The notes under the pieces were generated by a model. That model saw nothing but the letters and a program-made list of their open reading frames with translations. It had not been told where the DNA came from and ran no database searches. Positions 13,901-26,500 of a stretch of 64,000 nt of DNA are shown one piece after another. Each line of letters starts with the position of its first letter. Within the stretch, counting starts at the first letter, position 1. The stretch is from NCBI GenBank assembly GCA_964023275.1, contig OZ029915.1:2560245-2624244 (forward strand). The letters run 5' to 3'. The stretch is from Norana najaformis. Taxonomy: Eukaryota; Annelida; Clitellata; Crassiclitellata; Hormogastridae. Both the position numbers and the translations under genes were made by a program.

Positions 13901-16900
13901 AATGCAAGGCATGCTACACGTTCAAGGCAAGTGACCCAACCACATTAGCCATGGGTATGAAGTGTTAACGACTTCATTTTTCTTAGCCTCGGAATATGAG
14001 GGCAGATGGCCAGTCCTGTCCCTCGCCTACCTCATATTCCCACCGAAAGTGTGCAGTGCACCACAGGACTTACTGTTTACTTCCTCGCTTACGCCCGTAC
14101 CAAATTATACTGCTAGGTGACGGAGGCACGGTGTGCGCAAACAACTTGCCCAGGATCGTTATGCACAGTCGAACCCGCAGCCGCATGATCGTTGACCAAA
14201 CGCGTTATCAATAGACCACCGTGCCACACACGTTTTTGTGTAGCGTGGTGTAATGTCCCCTAGTGAGCTTCTGAAGTGTTCTTCCACTTCTGAAGATCCA
14301 AGGACCCTTGTGTGTTAACCTCTGATCCGCTACACTGATTACGGCCGATACTACACTTGACCTAGTACTGTATCAGTTGAGCAGGATTACAGTGATTTAA
14401 GATGGAGTTTTAAATTGATTTTTAAATAAACAGAACAGATAGAAGGACGAGGTTAATAAATGACTAATGTAGGTATATATTATGCAAATGTGGAACTATT
14501 TAAAGCAATTTCTGTGGAGCAGCGGTTCTCAGAGTGTGTGGTCTCTGGACCTTTTTACAGTCTTAAAAGTTTTGAAGACTCCAGAGAGCTTTTGTTTATG
14601 TGGATTATATCTGTTGGTATTTACTGTATTAGAAATTAAAACTGAGAAATTAATGTATTAATTCATAACAAAATAACAATATTAGACCCACTACACGTTA
14701 GCATAAATAACATATTTTTTAAAATGAAAAGTAACTATACTTTCCAAAACAAAAATGAACATCTTTGCATTGTTATGAAAATAGTTCAGATCGTGCAGGC
14801 CCTCTGAAATGGTCTCGGGGACCGCCACAGGTCTCTGGATCACGCTTTGAGAACCTCTGCGGTAGATTGAAGCAGAGACTGTTTGGTGGGAACTCCCCCA
14901 TCCTATCTGAGGTCTTTTTGTACCTCTGCCTCCTCTATTCCTGGTCGTGGCTCCTTTCTTTCGGCTGCTAACGGACCCCTTGTCGTCCATCGGGTTGGGA
15001 GCTCTACTACCCTGCATAGAAACTTTCCTTTCGTTGTTCCTGACTCCTGGAACAACCTTATACAAGACTAGAAATGAGTTAATCAGGCTGTCACCTTTGT
15101 TCTGCAAGCAATTGAAATCTTTCCTGTTTGACCACGGGTCTTTTCTGACTGATTAGGAGCGCTACTGATGAGTTTGTTCTTGAAGTTGCGCTTTTTAAAT
15201 CGTCATTTATGTTATGTAATGTTATGTTAATATGATGGGGCTATTATATAAGAGTTCATAGGTCATTGCGACAGAAGGCGTAAACGTTGCTCAGTTGCTA
15301 AATATGTATGATATGTGTATGTATGATATGTATATGTATGATATGTATATGTGTATGATATGTATGTGTATGATATATATGTATGTATGATGATTCAACG
15401 ATGAGTGATACGTTCAGAATCCTGGTTGATGTTGTCATGTGTTGTGAAGGGGAAAGTTAAGAGACAGTTGTCATGTTTGTGCTTCAGTCATAAGGTCTTT
15501 CAAACCAACAACTGTACCTGTGAGGAATACGAGAACTAAAGGTAGAGGCACGTGATTAACTAGTGTTTGTCTTACATTACCTCGTAGTCATTACTTTACA
15601 TTCATTATGTTACCTTATGTTCATTTCATTACATTTTATGTGTTACGTTATCTTGTGTTCTTTACATTACGTTGTATGTGTTATATTACCTTAGGATAGC
15701 TACATTACCTTGTATGTGTGTTACATTACCTTGTATGTGTTACATTACCTTAGGGTCATTAAATTACCTTTTATGTGTTACATTATCTTATGTTCTTTAT
15801 GTTACCTTACACATGTGTGTGTTACATTACCTTGGGATCATTACACTGCTTGTATATGTTGTATTACTTTGTTTTCTGTACTGTACCTTATGTAAATTAC
15901 CTTGCTTTATCTTGTCTTAACACAGCCTGTATATGCTACCTTTGCATACCTTGCCATAACTTATGTACCTTGCATAGCCATGGCTTATTCTCCTTTAAAA
16001 GCAGAAGCCAGAGTAATGTTCTGACAGTAATGTTCTAATGTTTAAAAGCAGAAGCCGAAGTAATGTTCTAACAGGGATGGCATTCACCTTACTCACATGG
16101 TGTTTGCACACTTACCATCTTCCACCTATTTTTGAGGTTTCCGTGGTATTTCTGTAAAGGGTACTCTGATCTTTTAAGGGTACCCTGTTCATCTGGTACA
16201 GGATACCCTTGTCTTGCTGGACAGGGTGCCCTTTCCCTCCAGGAAAAGGTTACCCTGGTCTTCCAGGAAAAGGTGCTCAGTCTTACAGGGAGGGTTTAAG
16301 CGAGTCGTAATGCAAAGGTTAACCTTGTATTATGTGAAATGTTACCCAGATGTTCCTGAAAATCTGCTGGTAAACACTGTTTATGTTGAGCTCAGCGTTA
16401 TTCTTAGTAACATCATTTTCTCTGTGTTTTTTGTTTCTGTGGACATGCAGTGATTTATCACTGCTCTTGCTTTTGTTTTCAAATGTTCGCTTTTTGTTGT
16501 TTTATGGGTTCTCTAGATTTTACGATGATCTTTGTGCTTGATTTGGTAGACAGTGGAGCCTCATTCTGTATAGAGGTTGCTAGATGATGGTGATAAATGA
16601 TGATGATGATGATGATGATGATACTGATGATACTGGTGATGATGATGAGGAGGAGGACGACGACGACAGTGATGATGATGATACTGATAACGGTGATGAT
16701 GATGAGGAGGAGGAGGACGACGACGGTGATGATGATGATGATACTGATAATAATGATACTGATGATAATGACGACGACGATGATAAAGTTCTATAGCAAC
16801 GAGGTCACGTGCCGAAGCGGAATTGATCCATGTTCCAAAACGGTTAATAACAGAACTTGCATTATAAGGCTGCGTGCTATAAAGACGTTTCCGTGTATCT

Positions 16901-18102
16901 GCGCTTGTCGGCACCCATCCATTGCATACACAGCCTGGCCTCCTTAGGTTTCTGGATGCACCATGCTCTGTTCCTCTGCTTTGCGGTTTGGTGGTCAGTT
17001 GGCCAGGCCGAGGCCTTGGTACGGGCCAGCCGACCACGAATCCAGTTCAGGTATTTCGACACCAGGAAAAGGATCCATTCAGCGGCTTTCCTTCCTTTCT
17101 ACCCCCCCCCCCCCCACCCGAGTCTCGAACGTAATGTCTGGTTACAGCAGAGGTCAACTGTGGAACCAGAATACACGGCTGTTTCAGCTAAGTATTCTAG
17201 TTCCATATATATTGTGAAATTAGAATACTCGGAATACATGTACTGGTTTACTCGATTCTGCTCAGTACTCGATTCTGCTCAAAAGACTGACTGAATGACT
17301 GACTGACGGACTGACTGACTTTACTGACTGAGTGACTGACTGACTTGACTAAATGTCTTGACTGGCTGACCGACTGATTAGTGAAATCTGTCTTCGGGAT
17401 AGCTTTCAAAAGGTTCTAAGAGGTCTTGTGAAAGTACAGATAACTGACTAATTAATAAGCTAACTAACTAATTAGCTAGCTAACTAACTAATTATTTAAC
17501 TATTTTACTAATTAGCTATTTAGTGAAATGTATTTCTTCAGAATAGCTGTCAAAAGGTTCCGGGAAGGCGATATGAAAGTGTCGAGATTACTACCTTGCT
17601 AGAGCTTACTGACTAGCTAAATAACTAATTAACTAACTATCTAACTAATTAGCTATCTAACTATTTAGCTACTTAGTGAAATGTATTTCAGAATGGCTGT
17701 CAAAAGGTTTGGGAAGGTGTGCAATTGTCGAGATAACTACCTAGCTAGCAGACTGACTGATTAGCTAACCTATTAATTTGTGAAAGGTATTGTCTTCAGA
17801 AATGTCACGCTCAGCCCCAGAAGTGGAAGAGTACGACAATGTACCAGAGACTTCCGTTTCCCTTGGTCTTCATCCAATGTCTGGTGGCCATGGCGACCAG
17901 GTGTGCACAGGTGAATCGATTGAAGACAAGCGCGTTTCCACAGAAGGCAGTGCCACGGAGCCATTGCTGGAGAAGAACGGAAAGACGGATCCTGGAGGGC
18001 AGAAGCCAAAACGATTCAGCTGGGGACGGAAGAAAAAGAATTCCCTGAAGCCCGATTCAGGTCTGTACCCTACAAGTTGTTGTTGTTGTTCTTATTCTTC
18101 TT

Positions 18103-18133
<31 letters not shown>

Positions 18134-20469
18134 TTATTATTATTAGTGTAATTATTTTTATTATTATTATCATTATTACTACTATTGCTATTACTACTAC
18201 TACTATTATAATTATTTTTATTATTATCATCTTTATTACTACTATTGCTATTACTACTACTACTATTATAATTATTTTTATTATTATCATCTTTATTACT
18301 ACTATTGCTATTACTACTACTACTATTATAATTATTTTTATTATTATCATCTTTATTACTACTATTGCTATTACTACTACTACTATTATAATTATTTTTA
18401 TTATTATCATCTTTATTACTACTATTGCTATTACTGCTACTACTACTACTATTATAATTATTTTTATTATTATCATCTTTATTACTACTATTACTACTAC
18501 TGCTACTACTACTACTATTATTTTTTCCCGGAGGTAAGTGTAATCCCTCAGGCACTGAAAAATTACTCTAGGAGAGTTTCTAGAGTATTGTCACTTAAAT
18601 AGTGTTCAGAAGTGTTTATAAGGACACGTAATATGCCCAGGTGTACGCTATGTATGCCTAGATCAGTTGGTCTTCTTCTGTTCTTTTGATAGGCACTTTA
18701 AAAGGTGCTGACCTTTGTGATTGAATGTCATTCTGTATGTTTGCCTTTGTGGTTGAGTGTCATTCTGTATGTCTGCCTTTGTGGTTGAATGTCATTCTTT
18801 ATGTCTGTCTTTGTGGTTGAATGTCATTCTGTATGTCTGTCTTTGTGGTTGAATGTCATTCTGTATGTCTGCCTTTGTGGTTGAATGTCATTCGTTTGTC
18901 TGCCTTTGTGGCTGTGCTTCTTTCATTTGTTTGCCCTTGTATTTAATTGTCAGTGTGTTCATCCACGCGTGTGATTCCTCGATCAGCCGATGGACATATG
19001 GCATATTAACAAATGACTTACTTACTTACTCATACGTGCATGTTTACACACACACACACACACACACTTGACAGGTGAATGTATATGGAACATACATACA
19101 TATTTATGTACATATACAGAATTTATTCTAGTGTTCTGGTCTAGTTTTGGTGTCAGCCTCCTACAGATGTGTCAGTGACTCAGCACCATTTGCTGCATGG
19201 CTGTGGCCATCAGTTTCACTGAAACAGGAACCACTCCCAGTTCCACTTTCTGTTTCTCTTTGGCACAATGGGGTTATTGTTAGCTCTCCTGGCAACTAGT
19301 TAGGAGGACATCAATTAGGTGTTTGTGATAAAATATCCACAATCTAGCTTGCAATCCGTTTTGCCAGATGCATTGCTCTTAACCAGTTTTATGTTTAATC
19401 AGAACCTTCTCCCAGTAATGTCAGTCATTGAAAATGTCATCCTTTTCAAGCTTCGATATCAGTTTACCAGATGTGCTGCTGTTATGGACGTAAATAGTGT
19501 TTTAGGACCGTGTCCAAATCCTTACCGATACATACAGTGCAGTCCAGTGATGGGTGGCAATTTAATGGGTTTGGCGGCTTATTTTAGCATTATTTCTGCA
19601 TTTATTAAGTGCCACTATCTCAAGATTAAGTATCAATCGATGGTACTGAGCAGTTGTGAGTGAAGGACCTGCTCAAGGCCCCTACACGATAACCGTTTCA
19701 GGGAAGAAGATTCAAATCCATACTCTGCGCGTTACAAGCTGAGCGCTCTAACCAGTCGGCTACCGTGACCTTCATACAAGCTGAGCGCTCTAACCAATCT
19801 GCTACCGTGACCTACATACAAGTCGAGCACTCTAACCAATCGGCTACCGTGACCTACATACAAGTCGAGCGCTCTAACCAATCGGCTACCGTGACCTACA
19901 TACAAGTCGAGCGCTCTAACCAATCGGCTACCGTGACCTACATACAAGTCGAGCACTCTAACCAATCGGCTACCGTGACCTTCATACAAGTTGAGCGCTC
20001 CAACCAATCGGCTACCGTGCCCCCACCACCCGCGGGTCTCAGACTACATGCCCCACGCACTCTCGCATACGATAACAACAATCCTGTAATTATCCAATAA
20101 CAGATACCCGTGTACTTTTTTAATTCCTACAATATGGTACATTTGCTGATACAATTCAATAACAAAACCCTACAATGCTTGCGACTGAAATGAATTATGG
20201 CGACCTCTAGTCTCAGGGTACACAGCTGCTGTCCGTTTTTCTACACTGCACCATGAAGCTTCCCATCTAGGTAGGCAGGATTCCCACGAGTGACACTGTG
20301 TGACCTCGCCTAGGATTCTAATAGTACACTGGAAACTCCTTATACTGGTAGCTTTGCCAGTGATGTTAAGTATTCTGTTATAACAAGGTTTTTATGGTGA
20401 GGTATTGTTGTAAAGTTATTTTGAATTTGGGATCCATATCCCTGTCCACTTTATATCAGAATTTGTGTT

Positions 20470-20503
<34 letters not shown>

Positions 20504-23500
20504 GAAATAAGAAACTCCTAGAGCACTGGTTTTTAATGCACTAGGCATCAACCGATGGCGCTTCAAATTTAAGCCGTATTCAGGTCAATATCCAGAAGAT
20601 CAGCCCACTAAGACAGAGGCAGCCTATGGCGGAAAAGCCAGCTGAAAAAGGAAAGTCTTAAGTCAAGAACGAAATGACATAAGAGACTGGGCGTAACTCA
20701 CTGATGTAGGAAGAGAATTCCAAAATTTTAGTCCCACAACCGAAAAAGCTCGCTTACCGAGAACAGAATGTTAAAATATATAAGATAAAGAGCAGTCTGT
20801 TGAAACTGACCATATATATAACAGGTACGAAGTGTTAACTACTTCATTTTTCTTGGCCACATCACATGACGGTGGGTGGTCAGCCCTCTCCATCGCTTCC
20901 TAAGCCTCTCAATGACAGTACACGGACATTGTACTCTTTGTATCGATAGCGGACTTTGCAAATGGGGAACAAGAGGAGCCGAACTCTTTAGGAATCTTTC
21001 TGCTCTGACATGGATTTGAACCCCTGACCTCATTTGGTGGACATTTCAGCATACCAAGGACTAGGTTATGAAGAAGCGTACTATAATGAGATTCTAGTGT
21101 ACTTGGATGTTATAAAAAGGTCAGAATTAGTTTTTCAGGTTATGTTAACATAGAGTGCATATTAAGTTGTCCTAACACCAGCCATTGCTATGGTCTTCAA
21201 GGCAATATCTGTTAACAGCAGATACTAATGTAACAGATCTAAACATGTGCATCATAATTAAGTTACAAGCTGATAACGAGTGTACATTAAAATATACCAG
21301 GTGGAACATTGTGCCACGGGGTGCAGTGCACTAGACACCATACACTAGATGTGTCCATCTAGTCTGGCCACACTAGTGCCGGTTAACGTTGTCAGACATT
21401 AGTGCGATCTCTTTATCAAGCGTGAACTCAATGGAAATGCGTGCAGTGGGATTGGTGGACGCCTGGCCGAGTGGGTGTCCAACTAAGCCCTGTCAACGGC
21501 TTTCATCAAGGAGAGCATTAACTTAATTGCTCAGTTAATATGGTCGTTTTTTCTGCATAGTTTATGTAGATGCTATGATACCCGACTCATTGTGATTGCC
21601 CCGATTTGCCCTGGGATGGGCAGGGCTTGAAACAGGTTCAGGGTCGCTGGGTTTGTGTGCGCACGTGTCCTGGCCTTGTGGTTCGTAACCCGCGTGGTTT
21701 AAAATTCCTTCATAACTTTGCAGTTTTTAACCCTTTACGTTTGAAAACCTACCTCTTGGTACTTAACACTTTCGGTTCAAGTAGACTACCGTCACCCTAA
21801 CCAGTTTTGGGGAGGGGCAAATCTGAGGAGACAACCACCACCCTAACCAATTTGGGGAGGGGCAAATCTGAGGAGACAACCATCACCCTAACCAATTTGG
21901 GAAGGGGCAAATCTGAGCAGACAACCGTTACCCTAACCAGTTTGGGGAGGGGCAAATCTGAGGAGTGGCCCACTAACTGAAACAGCGGCATGGACGGAGA
22001 TTTCCTGCTGGGTCCAACCTTGACCTCACTGCCACCACTGACGAAACTGTCTGAAACCCACTCACCGTGAGCACTCTGAGTATTTTGTTCTGTAAGGGAT
22101 GCTATATAAATTGATGGAAACAGTACATTACGAGGCTTCTGGTCTTCTTAGTTTTCGTTGTTACTTATTTACTTTGGACTGTTAGTGACATACATTGGTG
22201 TTTTTCATTAATCTATATTTAATCTTTAACCTTTCTGTAACTGTATTTAACCTCTAACCTTACTGTAACCTATATTTAACCTTTAGCCTTTCTGTAACCT
22301 ATGTTTAACCTCTAAGCTTTCTGTAACAGCCAAACTAATTTGTATTGTAACCAGACATGTAACACGGGGGGGGGGGGAGGCATGTGGGTTTATAACTCAC
22401 GAGTGAGAGGGCTTTGTCAATCATGACTTGGTAAACGTGTCCCTGTGGCTAATAAGACTGTGGCTACAGCAGTTATAATGTAATTGTAATTGTAAGCTCA
22501 AATTTATATAGCACAACTGTAAGATAAAATCGTCAGAGGCGCTGCTAACTTGACAGCGCTAAAACTCGATCAAATAGAATGGTTTTCGTGTATTTACAGA
22601 AAAAATGCTAAGAAAGGCCAAAAAGCTGTTTGGCAAAAGAGGCCAAGAAAAGCCAAAGAGCTCTTTGGCAAAAGATGCAAAGAAAGGCCAAAGAGCTCTT
22701 TAGCAAAATAGGCTAAGAAAGGCCAAAGAGCTCTTTGGCAAAAGATGCAAAGAAAGGCCAAAGAGCTCTTTAGCAAAATAGGCTAAGAGAGGCCAAAGAG
22801 CTCTTTGGCAAAAGAGGCCAAGAAAGGCCAAAGTTGCTCGGACCCGAGGGACAACCAAGGTCACCTTGTAATTAATGATGGCCAGCTGGTTGAACTAGGA
22901 AAGGCTAGTGTTACAGTGGGCTATTTACAGAGTTCCCAGGATGCTGCTGACCAGTCAGACGTATTCCATCACTACTACATTTTCTGCTTCTCCTAATCGT
23001 GCATGAATAGGCAGCAGGGTCGTTTCTAGACGGGTTTCCGGAGTATGCTACCACAGTCTTTTCCCAGTGCCCTGTCCTTGGTGTCTTTCCTTTCTCGACT
23101 CAGGGAGTCAGGGTGCTTTTGTTTCATCACGCTTGTAAGTAAGTGAGTGAGTGAGTGAGTGAGTCAGCAAGTCAGTAAGTAATTAAGCAATGCTTCTGTT
23201 AACTTGTCATATATCCATTGGCTGAGCAGATGAAAATCTTCTACAGAGTGTGTAAACAATAGTAAGTAAGTAAGTAAGTAATGCATTTGTTAATGCCCCA
23301 TATGTCCTTCGGTAGAGCGAGGGATCGTGGGCGTGGACAGACACACAAACAGTGAAATACATAACGCAGCAATTCGTATGATAACAAACATAGGTTGTTC
23401 GGAAATGTTCTGTATATGCTGGAGTATATTTCTCGAGATTGGAACAGAGTTTTTGGCAGTTACTTTCACGGCCTGTATGTAGCAATTGGGAAGCAACTGA

Positions 23501-26500
23501 GGATTTTCCCCAGAAAGGGACTTTTGAGGAACTAGAGCACAGATGCTCAGCACTGGGGAGGCTAACTGCATGATAGGACCAGTAGGTCATGTTGCTATTT
23601 TGCGTAGTTTTGCAAATATTAATGTAGAGTAAGTTAAGCTGGAGTAATTTAAGGAAATGTAAGTTAAGGTCAAGGAAGGTAAAGTCAGGTAACAGTAAGT
23701 TAAGGAAAAGTAAGTTTAAGTAAAATAAGTTAAGGTAAACTTAGTAGGCTCAGTATCTTTCATCTGATCTGTTGTGTGTGTGTGAATGGCAGCAAATGGT
23801 GAAGAAGTGGAGTCACTGCCCCAAATAGAAGTTCAAATTCAGGGTCAAAATGGAGGAAATGGCAGCAGCGCATCTGCAACAGATGAGACCGAACAGCAGC
23901 AGCAGCAGCAGCAGATGGTCCTTGAAACACCAGAACCACCACTTGGTATGATTCGTTTTATACTCCTGAACCACCACTTGGTGTGATTCGTTTTATACTC
24001 CTGAATCACCACTTGGTATGATTCGTTTTTTAACGGTTCATTTGAACTCCTGAACGATCACTTGGTATGATTCGTCTGTACTCCTGAACTACCACTTGTT
24101 ATGGTTCATCTGATCTCCTGAACCACCACCACTCAGTGAATATCTACAATGTTTTTGGCATGTGCTATTTTTAGCTACAGTTAATGAATATTCATAACTT
24201 GATGAATATTTACGACGTTTCTTCTCAGGTCGTGTTTCCTACTGGACGTGCTGCGTTGCCCCTCAGAAGTCGCCAAGCAAGAAGGAGCAGCGTGAGAAAA
24301 AGGAACAGGAGAAGCTGGACAAGCGAGAGAAGGAGAAGAATGCCAAGGCCGATAAAAAAGAGAAGGAGAAGCGCGAGAAGCAGGAGAAGAAAGACAAAAA
24401 GAGGAAGAAGGAGAGTGGTCTACCACCCGGATTTCAGTGTAACGGTGGCGATCAGGTTCAGAGCCCAGTTGCACCGGTTGAAGACGTGCCTGGAATCCAG
24501 AGGGCGGCTGGCGACGGCAAAGATGCCAGAGACGGTAAAAAACACAAGAGTGAATCTTTTTAGATCTGTTAGTTAGATGGCCAGGTTACACCACTTTTGA
24601 TAGGTTCTTGTGCTGTATAAATTATCCGATACAGACATGTCTCTGTGTGTGCTTCTACGTACATTTGTATGTATCTGTATATGAATATCTGAATATTTAC
24701 ATAGCAGAGACGTTTCTGTTTCTGCGGATTTATTTTGTGTTGATAAATAATTGTAATAAGCTGTTGGCTTTAGCTGGTATCATGATCAGTGATTGGTCAA
24801 GCACCTACCTTGATGAGTGATACCAGTAGTTAGAATGCTTTTTCAGCTGATCTAAACGCATTCCTCTTGGAGCTGTTAAATAGCAGGTAAATGTACATGT
24901 TTTCTGTAGCGCCATATGGCCTCAACCGTGCTCATTTTTCAATGAATTTATTGGGTGAGATCCTTCACCACCACTGCCCTTTTGAAAGGGTGCCACGCCA
25001 TTTAAGGTCCCCGTGCACGCACGGTACTAGCCCGAGATTCAAATCTCTGAACTAAGCCACAACCGGGATGCGAATTGGCATTCTCATGCTCAGAGGGGCC
25101 TTGATGTATGCGTGTCGCTAACCAGGCCAGCTAGACGGGTACCTTCTCCGCGTCCCCATGTGCCTGTAGTAAGACTTGAGCAGGACCTCCTGTTCATCCC
25201 ATGCTCCTGTACGACTCTTGTCCACTGAACCATCTTTCTGGAAGAATTTTCCATTGGAAATCTAAACTGCTCCTGCTGATGCAACAAGATTGACTTTAGA
25301 CGACGTTTTTTCAAACTGTTAGACAGCCGTGTTTCAGTGACTGAGAGTTTCTTTAAAGGTGCTGTATAAATCTTATGATACATACATAGATACAGAGTTT
25401 GCATGTGTGTATCTATTTACGGAGCTCATTTTCAACGGTGTGTTCTGCAGGGTCGTCACTGAGTGACGAGATGAACAGAGGACGTTCGGAACCGTCTGGT
25501 GGTGATCCAAAAGCAGCCATGGTTTTTCCACACCCCAGACCATCAGTAGATGGTAGTTACGGTCATCAGAATCCAGGCGCCTTACAAATGGTAGCCGGCC
25601 AGCCACACCCCCACGAGTCAGGTGACCAAGCAGTTTTTATTGTGTTATTATTATGGCTGTGTGGAAGCTTGAAGGAAGAATTGAGGGAAAGAAAGTTCCA
25701 GGAAGACCTAGGAGTATGATGTGGGACTGGATGATGGATAAGGGAAGAAGATGGGGATACACAGAAGTCAAGGAACAGAGAAAAGCGGTGTTGTTGGATT
25801 CTTGGAGCTGCCTATGGGCAGAACATTGAAGAAGGAGAAGCTGGGTGTGATTTGTAGAGGACGAGGATGGGGAACTTCCCCACACTGGCTCGGATTGAGG
25901 ATTTTCCTCATACGTTTTGGTCATGCCTATTTTGGTGCTTAGAATTGCACCCTGCACCGAAGTACGTATGTATGTATGTATGTGAGTGTATGTATTTGTG
26001 TATATGTATGTGTGTGTACGCTTGTTTGTTTTGTATGTATGTATGTTTCGGTACTTTAATAAAGCACATCTTAGGAACCCCTCAGAAACGATGGAAACAT
26101 GGCTGCCCACAGGATTTCGAAAATTTAAGATATTATCGAGCCGGCTTGCATTTACACTCCAGCGGCACCACTCACGAGGTATCTTGAATTATCTTACCTG
26201 ATGTTCCATTACCTTGTCTTACGTTGTCTATGTCACTTGCAGGCTCAGTGTTGAGGCAGAATCCGGCTGATCCCCATCACCAGCAGCAGCAGAGAACTGT
26301 GCCGAGCATCTACGTGCCTACGATCGTCTACCCTTCCCTTGTGCCTAAGCCAGTTGACGAGTCTTTCAGCTACGATCCTTCCATGTCTTCTGGTAACCAG
26401 TTCGACCACGTGCCCCTCAGCGAGCCCGACCTCACGAAGCAGCCGACGAGGAGCGCCCTCAAGGGTGCCAAGAATGCCAAGAAGATGGAGCTGAGTAAGG

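Larger units (their letters stand above)
1931..17799 (+). other. PHACTR intron 1 (15.9 kb), repeat-rich
   Basis: No further exon was found here. The stretch 1931-3670 is fairly plain AT-rich sequence with no repeat that I recognise. From 3670 on, SINEs, LINE tails, a hAT MITE and microsatellites dominate and are listed separately. Parts without a named feature, such as 4900-5690, 6430-7000, 8500-9380 and 10540-11750, show no convincing coding potential. Confidence 0.5.

Noticed and set aside
18057-18555. Two long minus-strand frames (Ile/Val-rich and Asn/Ser-rich)
   Set aside because: They come from 60-bp and 3-bp tandem repeats whose periods are divisible by three.
19738-20024. CRISPR-like array
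   Set aside because: Units are contiguous with no unique spacers, and the genome is eukaryotic.
19732-20100. 14-residue repeat protein on either strand
   Set aside because: It is a by-product of the 42-bp SINE-head array. Both strands are open at once and the unit is clearly a tRNA-like A box.
24267-24534. Alternative PHACTR exon 4 start at the cccctcag acceptor
   Set aside because: It would enter in phase 0, while exon 3 ends in phase 1. The acceptor at 24228 fits.
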